DNA of 64,000 nt from CAVSWT01 sp963777515 (GTDB taxonomy: Bacteria; Bacteroidota; Ignavibacteria; Ignavibacteriales; Ignavibacteriaceae), in contig CAVZQU010000007.1 of assembly GCA_963777515.1 (NCBI GenBank), forward strand, positions 558,001 through 622,000, read 5' to 3'. Below are positions 38,531-49,210 of this stretch, in pieces; the first letter of the stretch is position 1, and every line of letters starts with the position of its first letter. The notes under the pieces were generated by a model. It was not told the origin of the DNA. It saw only the letters and a list, made by a program, of their open reading frames with translations, and did no database searches. Made by a program: the position numbers and the translations under genes.

Positions 38531-41452
38531 TTAGTTTGCAGGGTAAGCTGGATGTTTCAACTCATCGGAAATTATTTTTAACAAAGTACTTTTATCAAAT
38601 GGTTTTGAAAGATAATTTGTGCAGCCTGCCTCAAATGCATTTTTCCTATCCTTCTCCATAGCAAAAGCAGTAACTGCAATTATTGGAATGTTTTTATATT
38701 CTTTTGTTTCTCTCAACATTCTTGTAAGCACTAATCCATCTATTTCTTCACCTAAATTAATATCCATTAAAATTAAATCATAATTATTCTTTTCCGTTTT
38801 TTCAAGCACCTCTTTAGAATTGCCAGCTATATCAATGTTACCGTATTTTTTTAAAGATATTTTAAATAGACTAATGGTGTTTATATCGTCTTCAACTATT
38901 AAAATCTTAGGCGCTTCATTTAGCTCTTTTTCATCATGAGCATTACTTGTCATTTCAGATTTAATTCTAATATTAATTCCATTTTCTTTGTTAGCCTGGG
39001 ATATATCAATTTTAGATGGCAATACAATCTTAAAGGTAGAACCTTCCCCCAAAATACTTTCAAACTCTATATCTCCACCCAAAAGATTAATAAACTTTTT
39101 AGTAATTGTTAACCCAAGGCCTGAGCCCTCATATTTTCTATTGAATCCTTCACTTGCTTGCCGAAATTCATTGAAAATATATTCCCGGCTTTCTAAGGGA
39201 ATTCCTATTCCGGTATCAATAATTGAAATAATTATTTTATCATAACTCTCTATTGTTTTCTTTTCTACTTTAATTGTTATTCCGCCATGTTCCGTAAACT
39301 TTATTGCATTACTAATTAGATGACGTAATACAATCTTTAATAATCTTTCATCGGTTACAATTTTTATTTCTTGTTCAGGTAATTCAGCATTTAGAGTCAA
39401 ATTCTTAGATTGTGCTTCCTGTTTGAAATTTATGATTTTAGATTTTATTAAATCATTTATATTAATTAGTGAATAATTTATTACATGCTCTTTAGATTCA
39501 ATTTGAGTCAACTCCAGAATTGAATTCAATGTTTCAAGTAATCTTTTCCCACCTCTAAAAATGCTTTGAATCATTTCAATGTGTTCTAGGTTTTTAATTT
39601 CATCTTTTAATATTTGAGCAAAGCCAAGAATACCAACCAATGGAGTTCTTAACTCATGACTCATATTAGCAAGGAAATTTGATTTTAATCTATTCATCTC
39701 CTCTGCTCTTTCTTTTGCTTCAATCAATTCTTTTTCAATTCTCTTTCTTTCTGAAATATCACGAACAATAGCAATTAAGATAGGGTTATTATCAATTTTT
39801 GTTAATGAAAGATTAATTTCGCAATAAATCTCTTTTCCGTTTCTTAAATGAATCCATTCAAATAATTGAGGTTTTCCTCTAAATACTTTACTAATTTTAT
39901 TTATAGCCCCTATTTCAGAGCTTATACCATCAGGTTGAAACTTCGGAGAAAAATCAATGGGAGTTTTCCCCACTATTTCTAATTTTGTTTTGCCATATAT
40001 TTGTTCTGCTTTAGGATTACAATCGATAAACTTTATATCATCCATTAACAAAATTCCATCATTGGACGATTCAAAAAGATTTCTAAATTTCCTTTCCGAA
40101 TTTTTAATTTGCATTTCAATTTCGTGTCTTTTACTAACATCTTTAGCTACTATTATGAATGTTTCGTCAGGAAGCATTTTAACACTTAAATCTGATAGAT
40201 AAACGCTTCCATCCTTCCTGACTAAGTATCTTTCACTAGAGACAGTTTCACCTGCTAATAATTCTTTCATCTTTAGTGGATTTTCTTTCAAATGTGCTGG
40301 ATCTGCTAAACTTGGAATTGTTTTATTTAACAATTCTTCGGCTGTATATTGAAGGTCATGACAAACTATAGAATTGACCTGAATTATATCTAAATTCTTA
40401 TTGAAGATTAAAATCCCTTCAGAGGCATGTTCAATTATTTGCTTATATTTTGTTTCTGATTCCTCTAATTGCTTTAAATGCTTAAAAGATTGTTTATCAT
40501 TAATATAAATAAACAGCATTCCTATCAGCCCAACAATCAAAAATATAATTACACTTGAAGCTATCACTTTAAATTTTAAAGATTGATAGACTTCAGCTGA
40601 ATCGATTTTAGTTAACAAGTACCAACCGGTTGTTTTTAGAAATCTTATGTCTGCAAGTACATCTTCATTTCTATAATCTTTAAAAGTCTCAATTGTATTT
40701 ACTTTAATATGTGAAATGGCTTTAGCCATTTCACTTTTTTGAATCGGGATTTTCAGCTCTAAAGGAGGGATACTTTTATTAGGCAGTTTGGATAAATTTA
40801 TTAGCGTATCACTTTCTATATCAAATAAAGTTGATTCCAGGGTTTCTCTAGCAAAATGATTACCTTTTAAAAATGAATAAAGCAGTTTCCCAGGTTCAAC
40901 ACTAAGAAGAATAACTGCTAACGGTTTATTATTTTCATAAAGCGGGACATAAAAATCAAAATATATTTTATGTGAATATTGATTTCGATTTATATTAGAA
41001 TTTTGAATTTGTCTGTCTGCAAGTGCTTTACCTGCATTTTCAATTTCTTTTTTATCTAGGGAAAAATCTGAATTTAAATTAAGAATTAGTTTTAAATTTT
41101 TATCTAATACAAGAATAGTTTGATAGTCATGGTTTTGGTACATTGGTAAGATCACATTTGAAAGATCACTAGAGTCTAAATTCTTCAAATTACGAACAAG
41201 TTTTTCTATACCGTTATGAATAAATTTATCATTGTATAAAAATTTTGCATCGGATAATCTTTCTTTATACCAATTTGAAATTTGAATTTCATTATAAGCT
41301 CCGGCTTCTTGAAGGCTTTGGGAGCTTTGAGTCAACAAATCATCTTTTTCTTTTTCATAATAGATAAATCCTATTACTACAATCAAAATAAATGTTAAAA
41401 ACAGTATAATTATATAAGTAGAGTAGGACTTTTTTGGAGGTAAGTTCTTCAT
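38531..41452 (-). CDS. Hybrid sensor histidine kinase/response regulator with two PAS domains
   Basis: 973 residues. A membrane helix (about 13-31), a 270-residue extracellular sensor of double-Cache type, a second helix (about 300-322), PAS 1 (EGILIFNKNLDIIQVN), PAS 2 (DGILLMDDIKFIDCNPKAEQIYG) with its PAC tail, HisKA with the phospho-His in NMSHELRTPLVGILGF, HATPase (HLISNAIKFTEHGG, IIDTGIGIP, GSGLGLTI), then a C-terminal receiver (ILIVEDDINTISL, LMDINLG with the phospho-Asp, AVTAFA, SKPFDKSTL). All catalytic residues are present. No free response regulator is adjacent; the next genes on the same strand are the radical SAM enzyme and giant proteins. Confidence 0.95.
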   Translation of the reverse strand: MKNLPPKKSYSTYIIILFLTFILIVVIGFIYYEKEKDDLLTQSSQSLQEAGAYNEIQISNWYKERLSDAKFLYNDKFIHNGIEKLVRNLKNLDSSDLSNVILPMYQNHDYQTILVLDKNLKLILNLNSDFSLDKKEIENAGKALADRQIQNSNINRNQYSHKIYFDFYVPLYENNKPLAVILLSVEPGKLLYSFLKGNHFARETLESTLFDIESDTLINLSKLPNKSIPPLELKIPIQKSEMAKAISHIKVNTIETFKDYRNEDVLADIRFLKTTGWYLLTKIDSAEVYQSLKFKVIASSVIIFLIVGLIGMLFIYINDKQSFKHLKQLEESETKYKQIIEHASEGILIFNKNLDIIQVNSIVCHDLQYTAEELLNKTIPSLADPAHLKENPLKMKELLAGETVSSERYLVRKDGSVYLSDLSVKMLPDETFIIVAKDVSKRHEIEMQIKNSERKFRNLFESSNDGILLMDDIKFIDCNPKAEQIYGKTKLEIVGKTPIDFSPKFQPDGISSEIGAINKISKVFRGKPQLFEWIHLRNGKEIYCEINLSLTKIDNNPILIAIVRDISERKRIEKELIEAKERAEEMNRLKSNFLANMSHELRTPLVGILGFAQILKDEIKNLEHIEMIQSIFRGGKRLLETLNSILELTQIESKEHVINYSLININDLIKSKIINFKQEAQSKNLTLNAELPEQEIKIVTDERLLKIVLRHLISNAIKFTEHGGITIKVEKKTIESYDKIIISIIDTGIGIPLESREYIFNEFRQASEGFNRKYEGSGLGLTITKKFINLLGGDIEFESILGEGSTFKIVLPSKIDISQANKENGINIRIKSEMTSNAHDEKELNEAPKILIVEDDINTISLFKISLKKYGNIDIAGNSKEVLEKTEKNNYDLILMDINLGEEIDGLVLTRMLRETKEYKNIPIIAVTAFAMEKDRKNAFEAGCTNYLSKPFDKSTLLKIISDELKHPAYPAN

Positions 41453-41842
41453 AAATACTTCTTAAAAATTAGAGTACCGTTTAATTATTTAAACTGAAAA
41501 ACTTTATTGAGTACTTATTTCTGAGAAAAAGTTTAATTTGGACAGCTATGAGACAAGTTATAAAATATTTCTTTAATTCAAAATGATTCTCCCTCGATAA
41601 ATAATATAGATTTGAATTTTATTTTTGAATAATTTAATTAACTAAAGAATTATAATTGGCTCAAATGCTTAATATTTATTTGAGTTTTACAATTAAAACT
41701 TAACTTATTAATGATAATTCCATTTTTTAATTGAATTAATTTATATACGGTGAGAAAGAGTAAATATGTAATTTAAAACAAATGCAGTAGTTTTTTCTCT
41801 TAATATTCTTATAATGGTGAAAATTAGATAATGATATGAAAG
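41453..41842. other. Intergenic, nothing recognised
   Basis: 390 very AT-rich bases upstream of the hybrid kinase and downstream of the PDZ-phosphatase gene, both on the minus strand. No ORF or clear hairpin/T-run terminator. It should carry the promoter of the kinase-radical SAM-giant protein unit. Confidence 0.5.
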
Positions 41843-44392
41843 TTAATTAATCTTTACCAAAACCATTGTCATATCATCGTTTTGTTCTGCTTTCCCGCGG
41901 AAGGTATTAATATTATTCCAGATTTCATTCATAATATCAGCAGATTTTTGATCGGTTTTATTGCTAAGTATTTGCGATAGGTTTTCTTCCCCGAATAAGT
42001 CCATTTTTTCATTCATTGCTTCGGTTATTCCATCTGAAAAGAAGGCATAAATTTGTCCGGACTTTAAAATTAATTCTTCTTCCATAAGAGTGCTTTCAAA
42101 AACAGCTCCGTATTCTAAACCAACACCTAAACCTTGAGTCTTATAAGCATTCACAGTTCCATTAGCAGTTGTTAAAATCGGCATGTGCCCTGCTCTGCAA
42201 AACTTTACTGTTTTTTTATTCATATCGAAAAGGGCCAAAGTCATAGTTACAAAAGAGTTTTTTTCTAACGAGGTATACATTCTTTTATTTACATCAATAA
42301 GAATTTCCCGTGGGCTTTTATCAACCGTACATGCAAGCTGGATCATAGTTTGGAGTTTTGTCATATAAAGAGCAGCAGATAAACCTTTACCGGAAACATC
42401 GCCAACGACTACAAACATTTTATTTTCAGAGACAGGGATCAAATCATAATAGTCCCCGCCAACTTGCATCGCAGGAATCATCTCGCCGCAAATATCCAAA
42501 CCTTTAATATTTGGAATGCAAGCGGGCAGCAAGCCCTGCTGTATTTTTCTCGCTAAATCAAGGTCTCTTTCCATTTTTAATTTTTGAGCTTCAGCCTGGT
42601 ACAATCTAGCATTCTCAATTGCAACAGCGGTTTGTGAAGCTGCTGAAGAAAGCAGTTCCAGATCTTTACCGCCAAACTGGGAACCTGAATGTTTTAAACC
42701 AAATAACATCAAACCAACAACTTTTGATTTAATAACCATAGGAATGATAGTATAAATATTTCCATTAATAAACTTCTCGTAATCTTCAGGAAATACTTCT
42801 TCAAATTTTTCTCGTTCAATTATCTGGGTATTTGCTAGGTCTCCTTTCCCGGAAATAAGTTGAGTTTCATTACTGCTTGTGATTTGTACATTAACATTTC
42901 CCATGCCTATGCTTCTCACTAAAGAATAGCTATAGGAATTATTATCCTTTAGCATTATTCCGAAATGATTAATCATTAAAGCATCAATTAAAGTTTGTTT
43001 TGTATAATCTAAAATATTATCTAAGCCGACCATACTTGAAATTTCACTGCTGAAATGAACTAGAACTTTTTGATATGCAAATTGTTCAGGGTAAAATTTT
43101 GCAGTGATAAAATCCTGGAACTTGTCTTTAGAAGATTGAAATATTACAGCGAAGATTATAAAAATAACACCTAAAATTAAGCCTTGGTATTCAGTGCCGA
43201 TAGCAGAGCTGATAGTTAATCCAATTCCATAAATAACTACAAAATATGTAACGGCAATTGCTAAAGTTGCAGCACCATATATAATTGTATTTTTAATTAC
43301 TACGCTTACATCCATTAATTGGTATTTGAAAATCGAATATGCGAAACCAATAGGCAATACAATTATAAAAAGAATGGGCATATAATATTCCGGAGAATTA
43401 TAAAAAGTGTCCGCAATAGCCGGGGCTACAAAGCCGGAAAAAGTTACACTTGCAATTCCCAATATATATGCAATCAATATTATAAAAATCGGTTTTCTTT
43501 CGTCTTTGGATTTTAATTTAAAGTAGTTTATAATTAAAGCAACAAGGCCTACATAAAAACCCGTAAAGAAATAAGGAACAATAACATCAAAATACCATTT
43601 GTAATGAAATGCCGGGTTAGGTTTACCCCAAACAAAAAATATTCTATATAAGAATAATGAAGCAAATAAAATAAGAGGAATTATATATAATGCTTTTTTT
43701 ACACCTCTCCTCCTTATTGTTCTTAATTCTCTAGGGAAGATGAAAAAGAAATGTATTACAAGAAACGGAGTAAAAATAGCTCCAAAAGTAGAGAACAAAT
43801 CAAAAAATAACTGAAGAGGAATATTTGATTGAACCGGCTTTAAATTTAGAAAGATAAAAGTCCCGAACATTACTAAAGTGGTACTGATGGCATAAAACCT
43901 TCGCTGAATATATCCGTCAGGTTTTGCTGATACAACTATAAACCCAATTATTAACCAAATGAATCCTAACAGATCAAGTGTTAATACAAAAAAGTTTACT
44001 AACTTTTTTATATAAACATCGGTATTAATTATTTTACCATTACTCTTTTTAACTTTATAATGAGCATACTCTCCTGCTTTAATTTTATTAAGAATCGATT
44101 GGGCTTGTTTAGTGTCTTTTAAAGGGACACCATTTATAGCTAAAAGATAATCTCCATCTCTTATACCGGCATTCCAGGTAACCCCATTAATTTTTACACG
44201 TTCAAATCTAATTGCAACACTGTCAGCAGAATTATTTACTTTTTCCGAGATCCACCAACATTCATCGTTTGACATTGTATTGACATCTAAATTTATGATT
44301 AGACTAGCCAGAGAAAAGCAAAACAGTACTGCTGTAAATACTATTATTAATTTTTGTGTATGATTCTCTATGAATTTCTTAATTTTATTCAT
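41843..44392 (-). CDS. PDZ/multi-TM/GAF/SpoIIE-type PP2C phosphatase
   Basis: 849 residues. One helix at 14-34, a PDZ-like domain at about 60-135 (INGVTWNAGIRDGDYLLAINGVPL), about seven membrane helices at 135-390, a GAF domain at about 430-590 (FYPEQFAYQKVLVHFSSEISSMVGL), a short coiled linker (ERDLDLARKIQQGLLP) and a C-terminal PP2C domain: VGGDYYDLIP, VGDVSGKGLSAALYM, FFSDGITEAM and DDMTMVLVKI supply the metal-binding Asp/Gly residues. In RsbU-type systems this enzyme dephosphorylates an STAS antagonist in response to an envelope or cytosolic signal. Last gene of the partner-switching cluster. Confidence 0.92.
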   Translation of the reverse strand: MNKIKKFIENHTQKLIIVFTAVLFCFSLASLIINLDVNTMSNDECWWISEKVNNSADSVAIRFERVKINGVTWNAGIRDGDYLLAINGVPLKDTKQAQSILNKIKAGEYAHYKVKKSNGKIINTDVYIKKLVNFFVLTLDLLGFIWLIIGFIVVSAKPDGYIQRRFYAISTTLVMFGTFIFLNLKPVQSNIPLQLFFDLFSTFGAIFTPFLVIHFFFIFPRELRTIRRRGVKKALYIIPLILFASLFLYRIFFVWGKPNPAFHYKWYFDVIVPYFFTGFYVGLVALIINYFKLKSKDERKPIFIILIAYILGIASVTFSGFVAPAIADTFYNSPEYYMPILFIIVLPIGFAYSIFKYQLMDVSVVIKNTIIYGAATLAIAVTYFVVIYGIGLTISSAIGTEYQGLILGVIFIIFAVIFQSSKDKFQDFITAKFYPEQFAYQKVLVHFSSEISSMVGLDNILDYTKQTLIDALMINHFGIMLKDNNSYSYSLVRSIGMGNVNVQITSSNETQLISGKGDLANTQIIEREKFEEVFPEDYEKFINGNIYTIIPMVIKSKVVGLMLFGLKHSGSQFGGKDLELLSSAASQTAVAIENARLYQAEAQKLKMERDLDLARKIQQGLLPACIPNIKGLDICGEMIPAMQVGGDYYDLIPVSENKMFVVVGDVSGKGLSAALYMTKLQTMIQLACTVDKSPREILIDVNKRMYTSLEKNSFVTMTLALFDMNKKTVKFCRAGHMPILTTANGTVNAYKTQGLGVGLEYGAVFESTLMEEELILKSGQIYAFFSDGITEAMNEKMDLFGEENLSQILSNKTDQKSADIMNEIWNNINTFRGKAEQNDDMTMVLVKIN

Positions 44393-44453
44393 CTTTAATT
44401 AGACTAGTAAATCCGGAAAAAGTATGGTGAATATTTGAATTAAAATTAAATAT

Positions 44454-46136
44454 TTATTTTACCTTAATCACCACCAAAGTCAAGTCATCAGACTGGGCTG
44501 CACCCATAGTAAAAATTTGAACTTGTTTTTTTATTTCATTTAAAATTTCTTCGGCAGATTTATTTGATGACGTTAAAACCAATCTTTCCAATCTTTCATC
44601 TGAAAATTCTTCATGGTTTTTACTCATTGCTTCAGTAATTCCATCTGTAAAAAGAACTATTAAATCATTTTCTTGAAGATTAATTTCTTCAAGGGCATAA
44701 GGTATAAAAGTTTTCATTACTCCTAAAATAATCCCGCCTTTATCCAGTTTAATTATTTGCCCATTTCTTACTAATAATGGTGGATTATGACCAGCATTTA
44801 CATAAGTCAATGTTCTTTCCAGCTCATCAAAAATGCCCCAGAAAAACGTAATGAATCTTCCATCGGAAGTGTTTTCAGTTATCAGATCATTTATTATTCC
44901 GGTAGCTTCATCAATCTTTATTCCTTGCCTGCAGATTATTTGCAGAAAAGCCTGAATGTTTGCCATTAGCAATGCAGCAGGAACACCTTTACCGGAAACA
45001 TCCGCAATAGCAATATAAAAATTATTTTCACTCAACTTTATAATATCGTAATAATCACCGCCAACCTGTTTAGATGAAATATTATCACCAGCAATATCAA
45101 ATGAAGTAAATTTTGGAATAGAACTCGGAAGAAGATTTATCTGGATTTCTCTAGCAATTTCTAGTTCTTCTTCCATCTTCTGTTTTTCAAGTGCTTCCTG
45201 GAAAAGCTTTTGATTCTCAAGTGAAATAATGGCCAGGCTTCCAATTGAATAAATAAATTCAATATCGCCGTCAGTGTATTCAGAGTTATTAATTCTTCTT
45301 CCCAACAAAATTAATCCGCGGGTATTACCTTGAAGCTGCATGGGAACAATTAATTCAAAGCCAATTTTATATAATTCTTCATAATTCTTTTTTATATCAT
45401 CTTTTTTAAGTGAGCTGATAATTTTTGTATAATTATAATTTTTAAGAGCAGCTGTTAAATCGGTTCCCAAAATTTTAGATTCTAAGATTTCAATATTTTC
45501 ATCTTTAAAGCTGACCACTGCAAATTTAGAAATTAAAAATTGCCCGATGATAGAATAAACCAAAAGCTTAGCAACTTTTGTTGATTCGGAAAATAAACCG
45601 AACTCCTTACTTAACTCGAACAATGAATTCAATCTGTTCAATCTTGAATCCAAAGTTCTATTTAATTTTGTTACTTTGTTTAGCACAATCGAATTTTGAA
45701 TTGCTGTGGCTGAGATATTCAGTATAGTTCTTAAAAATTCAAGGTCATCTTCAGAGTAAGGAGTTTTATTTAGCTTTTCTCCCAGACAAATTATGCCCAC
45801 ACATTCATCCGAAGAATTTATCTTTTCAATAGCAAAAAATTTTGCTTCTTCAATAAATTCATTAAACTGAACATTATCCTTAAAGCTTCCATTTGAAGAA
45901 TTAATTGAAGGAAACTTTTGAGCTAAATCATCCGAAATACCTTTTGATACTTTTAATTTTAAAACTCCATTTTCCTTTAGTGCTATTAATCCGCGGGTTG
46001 CAAAAAACTTACCCATGCATGTCAGCATAATATTATTTAGAATAAAATTTAAATCCAGGCTGGAATTTATTATTCTGCTGAAATCAACAAGAGCCGTAAG
46101 ATTTCTTTTAAATCTAAGATTATCTACATCGTTCAT
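44454..46136 (-). CDS. GAF/SpoIIE-type PP2C phosphatase, cytoplasmic
   Basis: 560 residues without membrane segments. Two GAF-like domains (about 1-150, FSRIINSSLDLNFILNNIM; and 165-330, LFELSKEFGLFSE), an ELEIAREIQINLLPSSIP linker, then PP2C with VGGDYYDII, ADVSGKGVPAALLMANIQ, VNAGHNPPLL, LFTDGITEAM and SDDLTLVVI. It would dephosphorylate an STAS partner. Starts two bases before the RsbW-like gene ends (46138), so translation is likely coupled. Confidence 0.93.
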   Translation of the reverse strand: MNDVDNLRFKRNLTALVDFSRIINSSLDLNFILNNIMLTCMGKFFATRGLIALKENGVLKLKVSKGISDDLAQKFPSINSSNGSFKDNVQFNEFIEEAKFFAIEKINSSDECVGIICLGEKLNKTPYSEDDLEFLRTILNISATAIQNSIVLNKVTKLNRTLDSRLNRLNSLFELSKEFGLFSESTKVAKLLVYSIIGQFLISKFAVVSFKDENIEILESKILGTDLTAALKNYNYTKIISSLKKDDIKKNYEELYKIGFELIVPMQLQGNTRGLILLGRRINNSEYTDGDIEFIYSIGSLAIISLENQKLFQEALEKQKMEEELEIAREIQINLLPSSIPKFTSFDIAGDNISSKQVGGDYYDIIKLSENNFYIAIADVSGKGVPAALLMANIQAFLQIICRQGIKIDEATGIINDLITENTSDGRFITFFWGIFDELERTLTYVNAGHNPPLLVRNGQIIKLDKGGIILGVMKTFIPYALEEINLQENDLIVLFTDGITEAMSKNHEEFSDERLERLVLTSSNKSAEEILNEIKKQVQIFTMGAAQSDDLTLVVIKVK

Positions 46137-46137
46137 T

Positions 46138-46584
46138 TTAGTGAGAAGAGTTTAAATTCTTGGTTAACATAACTTGATTATATTTTCCGGGTATAGAAAT
46201 ATATTTTACTTCATCCATTAAAGTTTTCATTAAATACATTCCAAGCCCCCCGACCCTTTTCTGCCTATAGTATTCTTGAATATCAGGATCAGGAATAACT
46301 TCAGGATGAAATGCATTTCCGTAGTCTTTAATTTTAATTATGATTTTTTCAGGGAAAATTTTAATTGTTAATATTATTTCCCCATCAGGATAAGATTTGT
46401 AAGCATGTTTTATAATATTTGTACAAGCCTCATCCACTGCCAGCATCATATCATTTATTGATTTTGATTTCATGCCAGCTGTAAGTGCATTTTCTTGAAC
46501 AAACTCCCGTATCAGAGACAAATTCTCTGTACGGCTGTTTATAACAAGCTTTTTCTCTTTCGATGTGTGATTATTTGTTTTCAA
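46138..46584 (-). CDS. RsbW-like anti-sigma factor/serine kinase
   Basis: 148 residues, a single GHKL ATPase domain of the RsbW/SpoIIAB type: N-box VDEACTNIIKHAYKS, IKDYGNAFHPE (G1) and GGLGMYLMKTLMDEV (G2 lid). In partner switching it phosphorylates the STAS protein encoded just upstream, and binds a sigma factor or other output when free. Its start overlaps the STAS gene end by 14 bases. No sigma-B-like gene is adjacent, so its output target is open. Confidence 0.92.
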   Translation of the reverse strand: MKTNNHTSKEKKLVINSRTENLSLIREFVQENALTAGMKSKSINDMMLAVDEACTNIIKHAYKSYPDGEIILTIKIFPEKIIIKIKDYGNAFHPEVIPDPDIQEYYRQKRVGGLGMYLMKTLMDEVKYISIPGKYNQVMLTKNLNSSH

Positions 46585-46939
46585 GATTATTAGTCTCGTT
46601 AAATTTTTTTATTGCTTCTTCTTCATTTCCAAATATTTCGTAAAGAAGAGGAAAGCCGAGCAAGTCAAAAATGTTAAAAACTTTATCGGTCATATTTGTC
46701 AATTTTATATCGCCTTTATTGTCGCGAATGTTTTCAATAAAAGCCATAAATACACCCAGCCCTGCGCTGCTTATATAAATCAGGTCATTGAAATTTGCGA
46801 CGATCATATTTCTACCGCGGTCAATTAAATTTGAAAATTCACTTTCAAGCTGCGGCGCAGTATGAGCATCCAAATATCCTTTTAAGTAAACAACGCTTAC
46901 TTCACCTTTGTCTGTAACTGAGGTGTTGAACTCTGCCAT
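46571..46939 (-). CDS. STAS-domain anti-sigma factor antagonist
   Basis: 122 residues of one STAS domain (VVYLKGYLDAHTAP, LIYISSAGLGVFM with the predicted phospho-Ser, FLLGF-type helix FDLLGFPLLYEIF). Binds the RsbW-like kinase when dephosphorylated. Shine-Dalgarno GGAG 8 bases before ATG 46939; the start lies inside the 3' end of the upstream phosphatase, whose repaired frame runs to 46897. Confidence 0.9.
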   Translation of the reverse strand: MAEFNTSVTDKGEVSVVYLKGYLDAHTAPQLESEFSNLIDRGRNMIVANFNDLIYISSAGLGVFMAFIENIRDNKGDIKLTNMTDKVFNIFDLLGFPLLYEIFGNEEEAIKKFNETNNLENK

Positions 46940-49023
46940 TCTATTTCTCCGTCAAGTTTAATTATTTTTTGTTTCCATTTAAATACTACAAGGGTAATGT
47001 CATCATGCTGGGAAGTATCTTGCGAGAATTGCGTTACTTCCTCGGATTACTTTTTCTGTAATTTCATCTACACTATTTTTATGTGAATCGAGTAGAATTT
47101 TTTCAAAATATTTGTCTCCGAAATCTTCAATCAAATTATTTTTTGCTTCAGTTATGCCATCGGTATAAAGCACAATTACATCATCATGTCTTAAGCTTAA
47201 TTTCAATTTCATCTAAATTATCTTCAAACTGATTTTCAAAATTTAATCCAAGCCCAATTCCTGATGGTCTGATACTTTCCGCAACTCCATCTCTTAAAAT
47301 TAAAATTGGACAGTGACCAGCTCTTGCAAGATGGAGTACTTCTTTTTGAAAATCGATAACACCAAATGCTGCACTTACAAATGTTTTTCTATCCAATGTT
47401 CTTTTTAAAATTCTGTTTGCTTTAACAAAATATTTTTTGGTCCGGTCAATTTCCTTTAGATAAGTGATTCGAATATTCCTTTAATTTGAGCCATGATAAA
47501 GGCAGCAGAAATTCCCTTTCCTGAAACATCTGCAATAATAAATCCTAAATTGTTTTTATTAATTTCAAAGAAATCATAATAATCACCGCCAACTTCAAAC
47601 GCTGGGATAAATACAGAAGAGATATCTAACTTTTCATATTTTGGATTTTCCGCCGGTAAAATTTTTCTTTGAATTTCTCTTGCCAAATCAAGCTCTTTTT
47701 CAAGCCTTTCCTTTTCAATTGACTCTTCTAAGAAGGCGGCTGTTTTCAATAGCTATCGCATGCATAATCTGAGAAAGTATTTATAGCATCTCTATCTTCA
47801 TCATCAAATATTTTTTGGTTTTTCTTCACTATAAACAAATATCCTCGTAATTCATTATGTGCTTTAAGCAGTGAAACTGCTGCTTGTGTATAATTATCAG
47901 AAAGATTATTGATTGTACGTAATCTATCTAGCTTAATAATCTTTGTACTTGTTAATCCTGATAAATCTTTTTTATCCAAAATATTCTTTGTAATTAATTC
48001 AGCATCAACATAGCCGATATACTTGTTTGCAAGGATTTTTGTTTCATCTTTGTTCTGCCAGTAAATCCATGAAGCGTCGGCATTACATACTTTAGCTGCG
48101 ATTTCCGTCACAGTTTCTGCAAGTTCTTTAAAATCCAAAACCTGGTTAACAAGCTTGCTGAAATATTGAAGTGAAGAAACCTCCTGTGCTTTCCTATCGA
48201 ATGCTTCTGCGGTTGGTAAATGAAAAAGAGTTGTAAAGAAAAGTATTCCGAAATAAATACCGCCGTAAAGAAAAATTATATAAACGAACTGTGAAAGTGC
48301 CGGAGAAAAAGCCGTAATTATTTGATTGCTTGTGTTATCGCCTGAGCTTTGAATTAAATTTAAAAAGAACAAAACAGAAATTACTATAGAAAGAAACAGC
48401 AGATAAATTTTTTCTTTTTTTACTATAAATGCTATCCAGGATATTTTAATGGAATTAATTGCAATCAAAATAATTGAAACAATGAAAAAAGTATTCTTAA
48501 TAAAAGACAGCCCTTCAGCTTCATCAAACACTGTGGCAAATGAAGTTAATAGGAAGAATACTATCATCGTGTTAAAATATAGATTTACATTTCTGTTCTG
48601 TTTTAAAAAGAAAAGTTCCTTAAATGTTAAAAATATGAAAGAAACTGATACAAGAATTAGAAATACATAAATGAAAGAAACAATTGAATATGCCATTCCC
48701 GGCCGGGTTATAGTTTCTTTAATGTTATCAAAGAGGATCGAAAAGATTGAACCTGCAAATATCAGAACTAAAAAGATAAATGCATTTAAAATTCCAACAT
48801 TCATTACCATTGACAAAGGATTTATTGACTTGGAACGCATCAGTTCAATTAAATAAACTATAAAGCTAACAGACGTAATAATTACAAGCAGTTCATCTAA
48901 AATTTTGATATAAATGTTAGAGGCAGGTATAAAAAACAATTTAAAGAAAAAAAGCAGAATCACTGAGGCGATGAATGCCTGAAACTTTAAGCTTTTTATG
49001 TTAAACTTTAAATTTAAATTCAT
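46897..49023 (-). pseudogene. 8-TM/GAF/SpoIIE-type PP2C phosphatase, five frameshifts
   Basis: First gene of the partner-switching cluster. The N-terminal 425 residues (47746-49023) are clean: about eight membrane helices, then a GAF domain (FSKLVNQVLDFKELAETV). The PP2C half is cut by small insertions at about 47757, 47730, 47460, 47205 and 47035; removing single bases restores YA-AIAIENSRLLEES, SLKEIDRTKKYF, EIEIKLRHDDVIV and EVTQFSQDTSQHDDITLVVFK. PP2C landmarks are VGGDYYDFFE, IADVSGKGISAAFIM, RAGHCPIL and LYTDGITEA. Repaired length about 706 residues. The repaired end overlaps the STAS gene start, which argues that the gene is real and functional. Confidence 0.85.
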
Positions 49024-49210
49024 AATGCTATTATTATAACAATAAAAGTATATATAAATTCAGCCTTTTATGTTAATCGGTTGAATCCAATGTTAAAATA
49101 TAAGAAAAATGTATTTATGTAAAGAAAAGAATTATAAACGGAAAAAATCTGGGATGGCTGACGTAAATAATATGTTTTTCAATAAAAACCTTATTCAAGG
49201 ATGGAAATTT

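Noticed and set aside
48449..48856. Two plus-strand ORFs inside the membrane phosphatase gene
   Set aside because: They lie opposite a clean transmembrane coding frame with helix periodicity; no ribosome site or family resemblance.
46897..49023. Programmed ribosomal frameshifting in the broken genes
   Set aside because: The shifts are many, at unrelated sites, in unrelated genes and often in plain homopolymers; no slippery heptamer with a downstream structure recurs.
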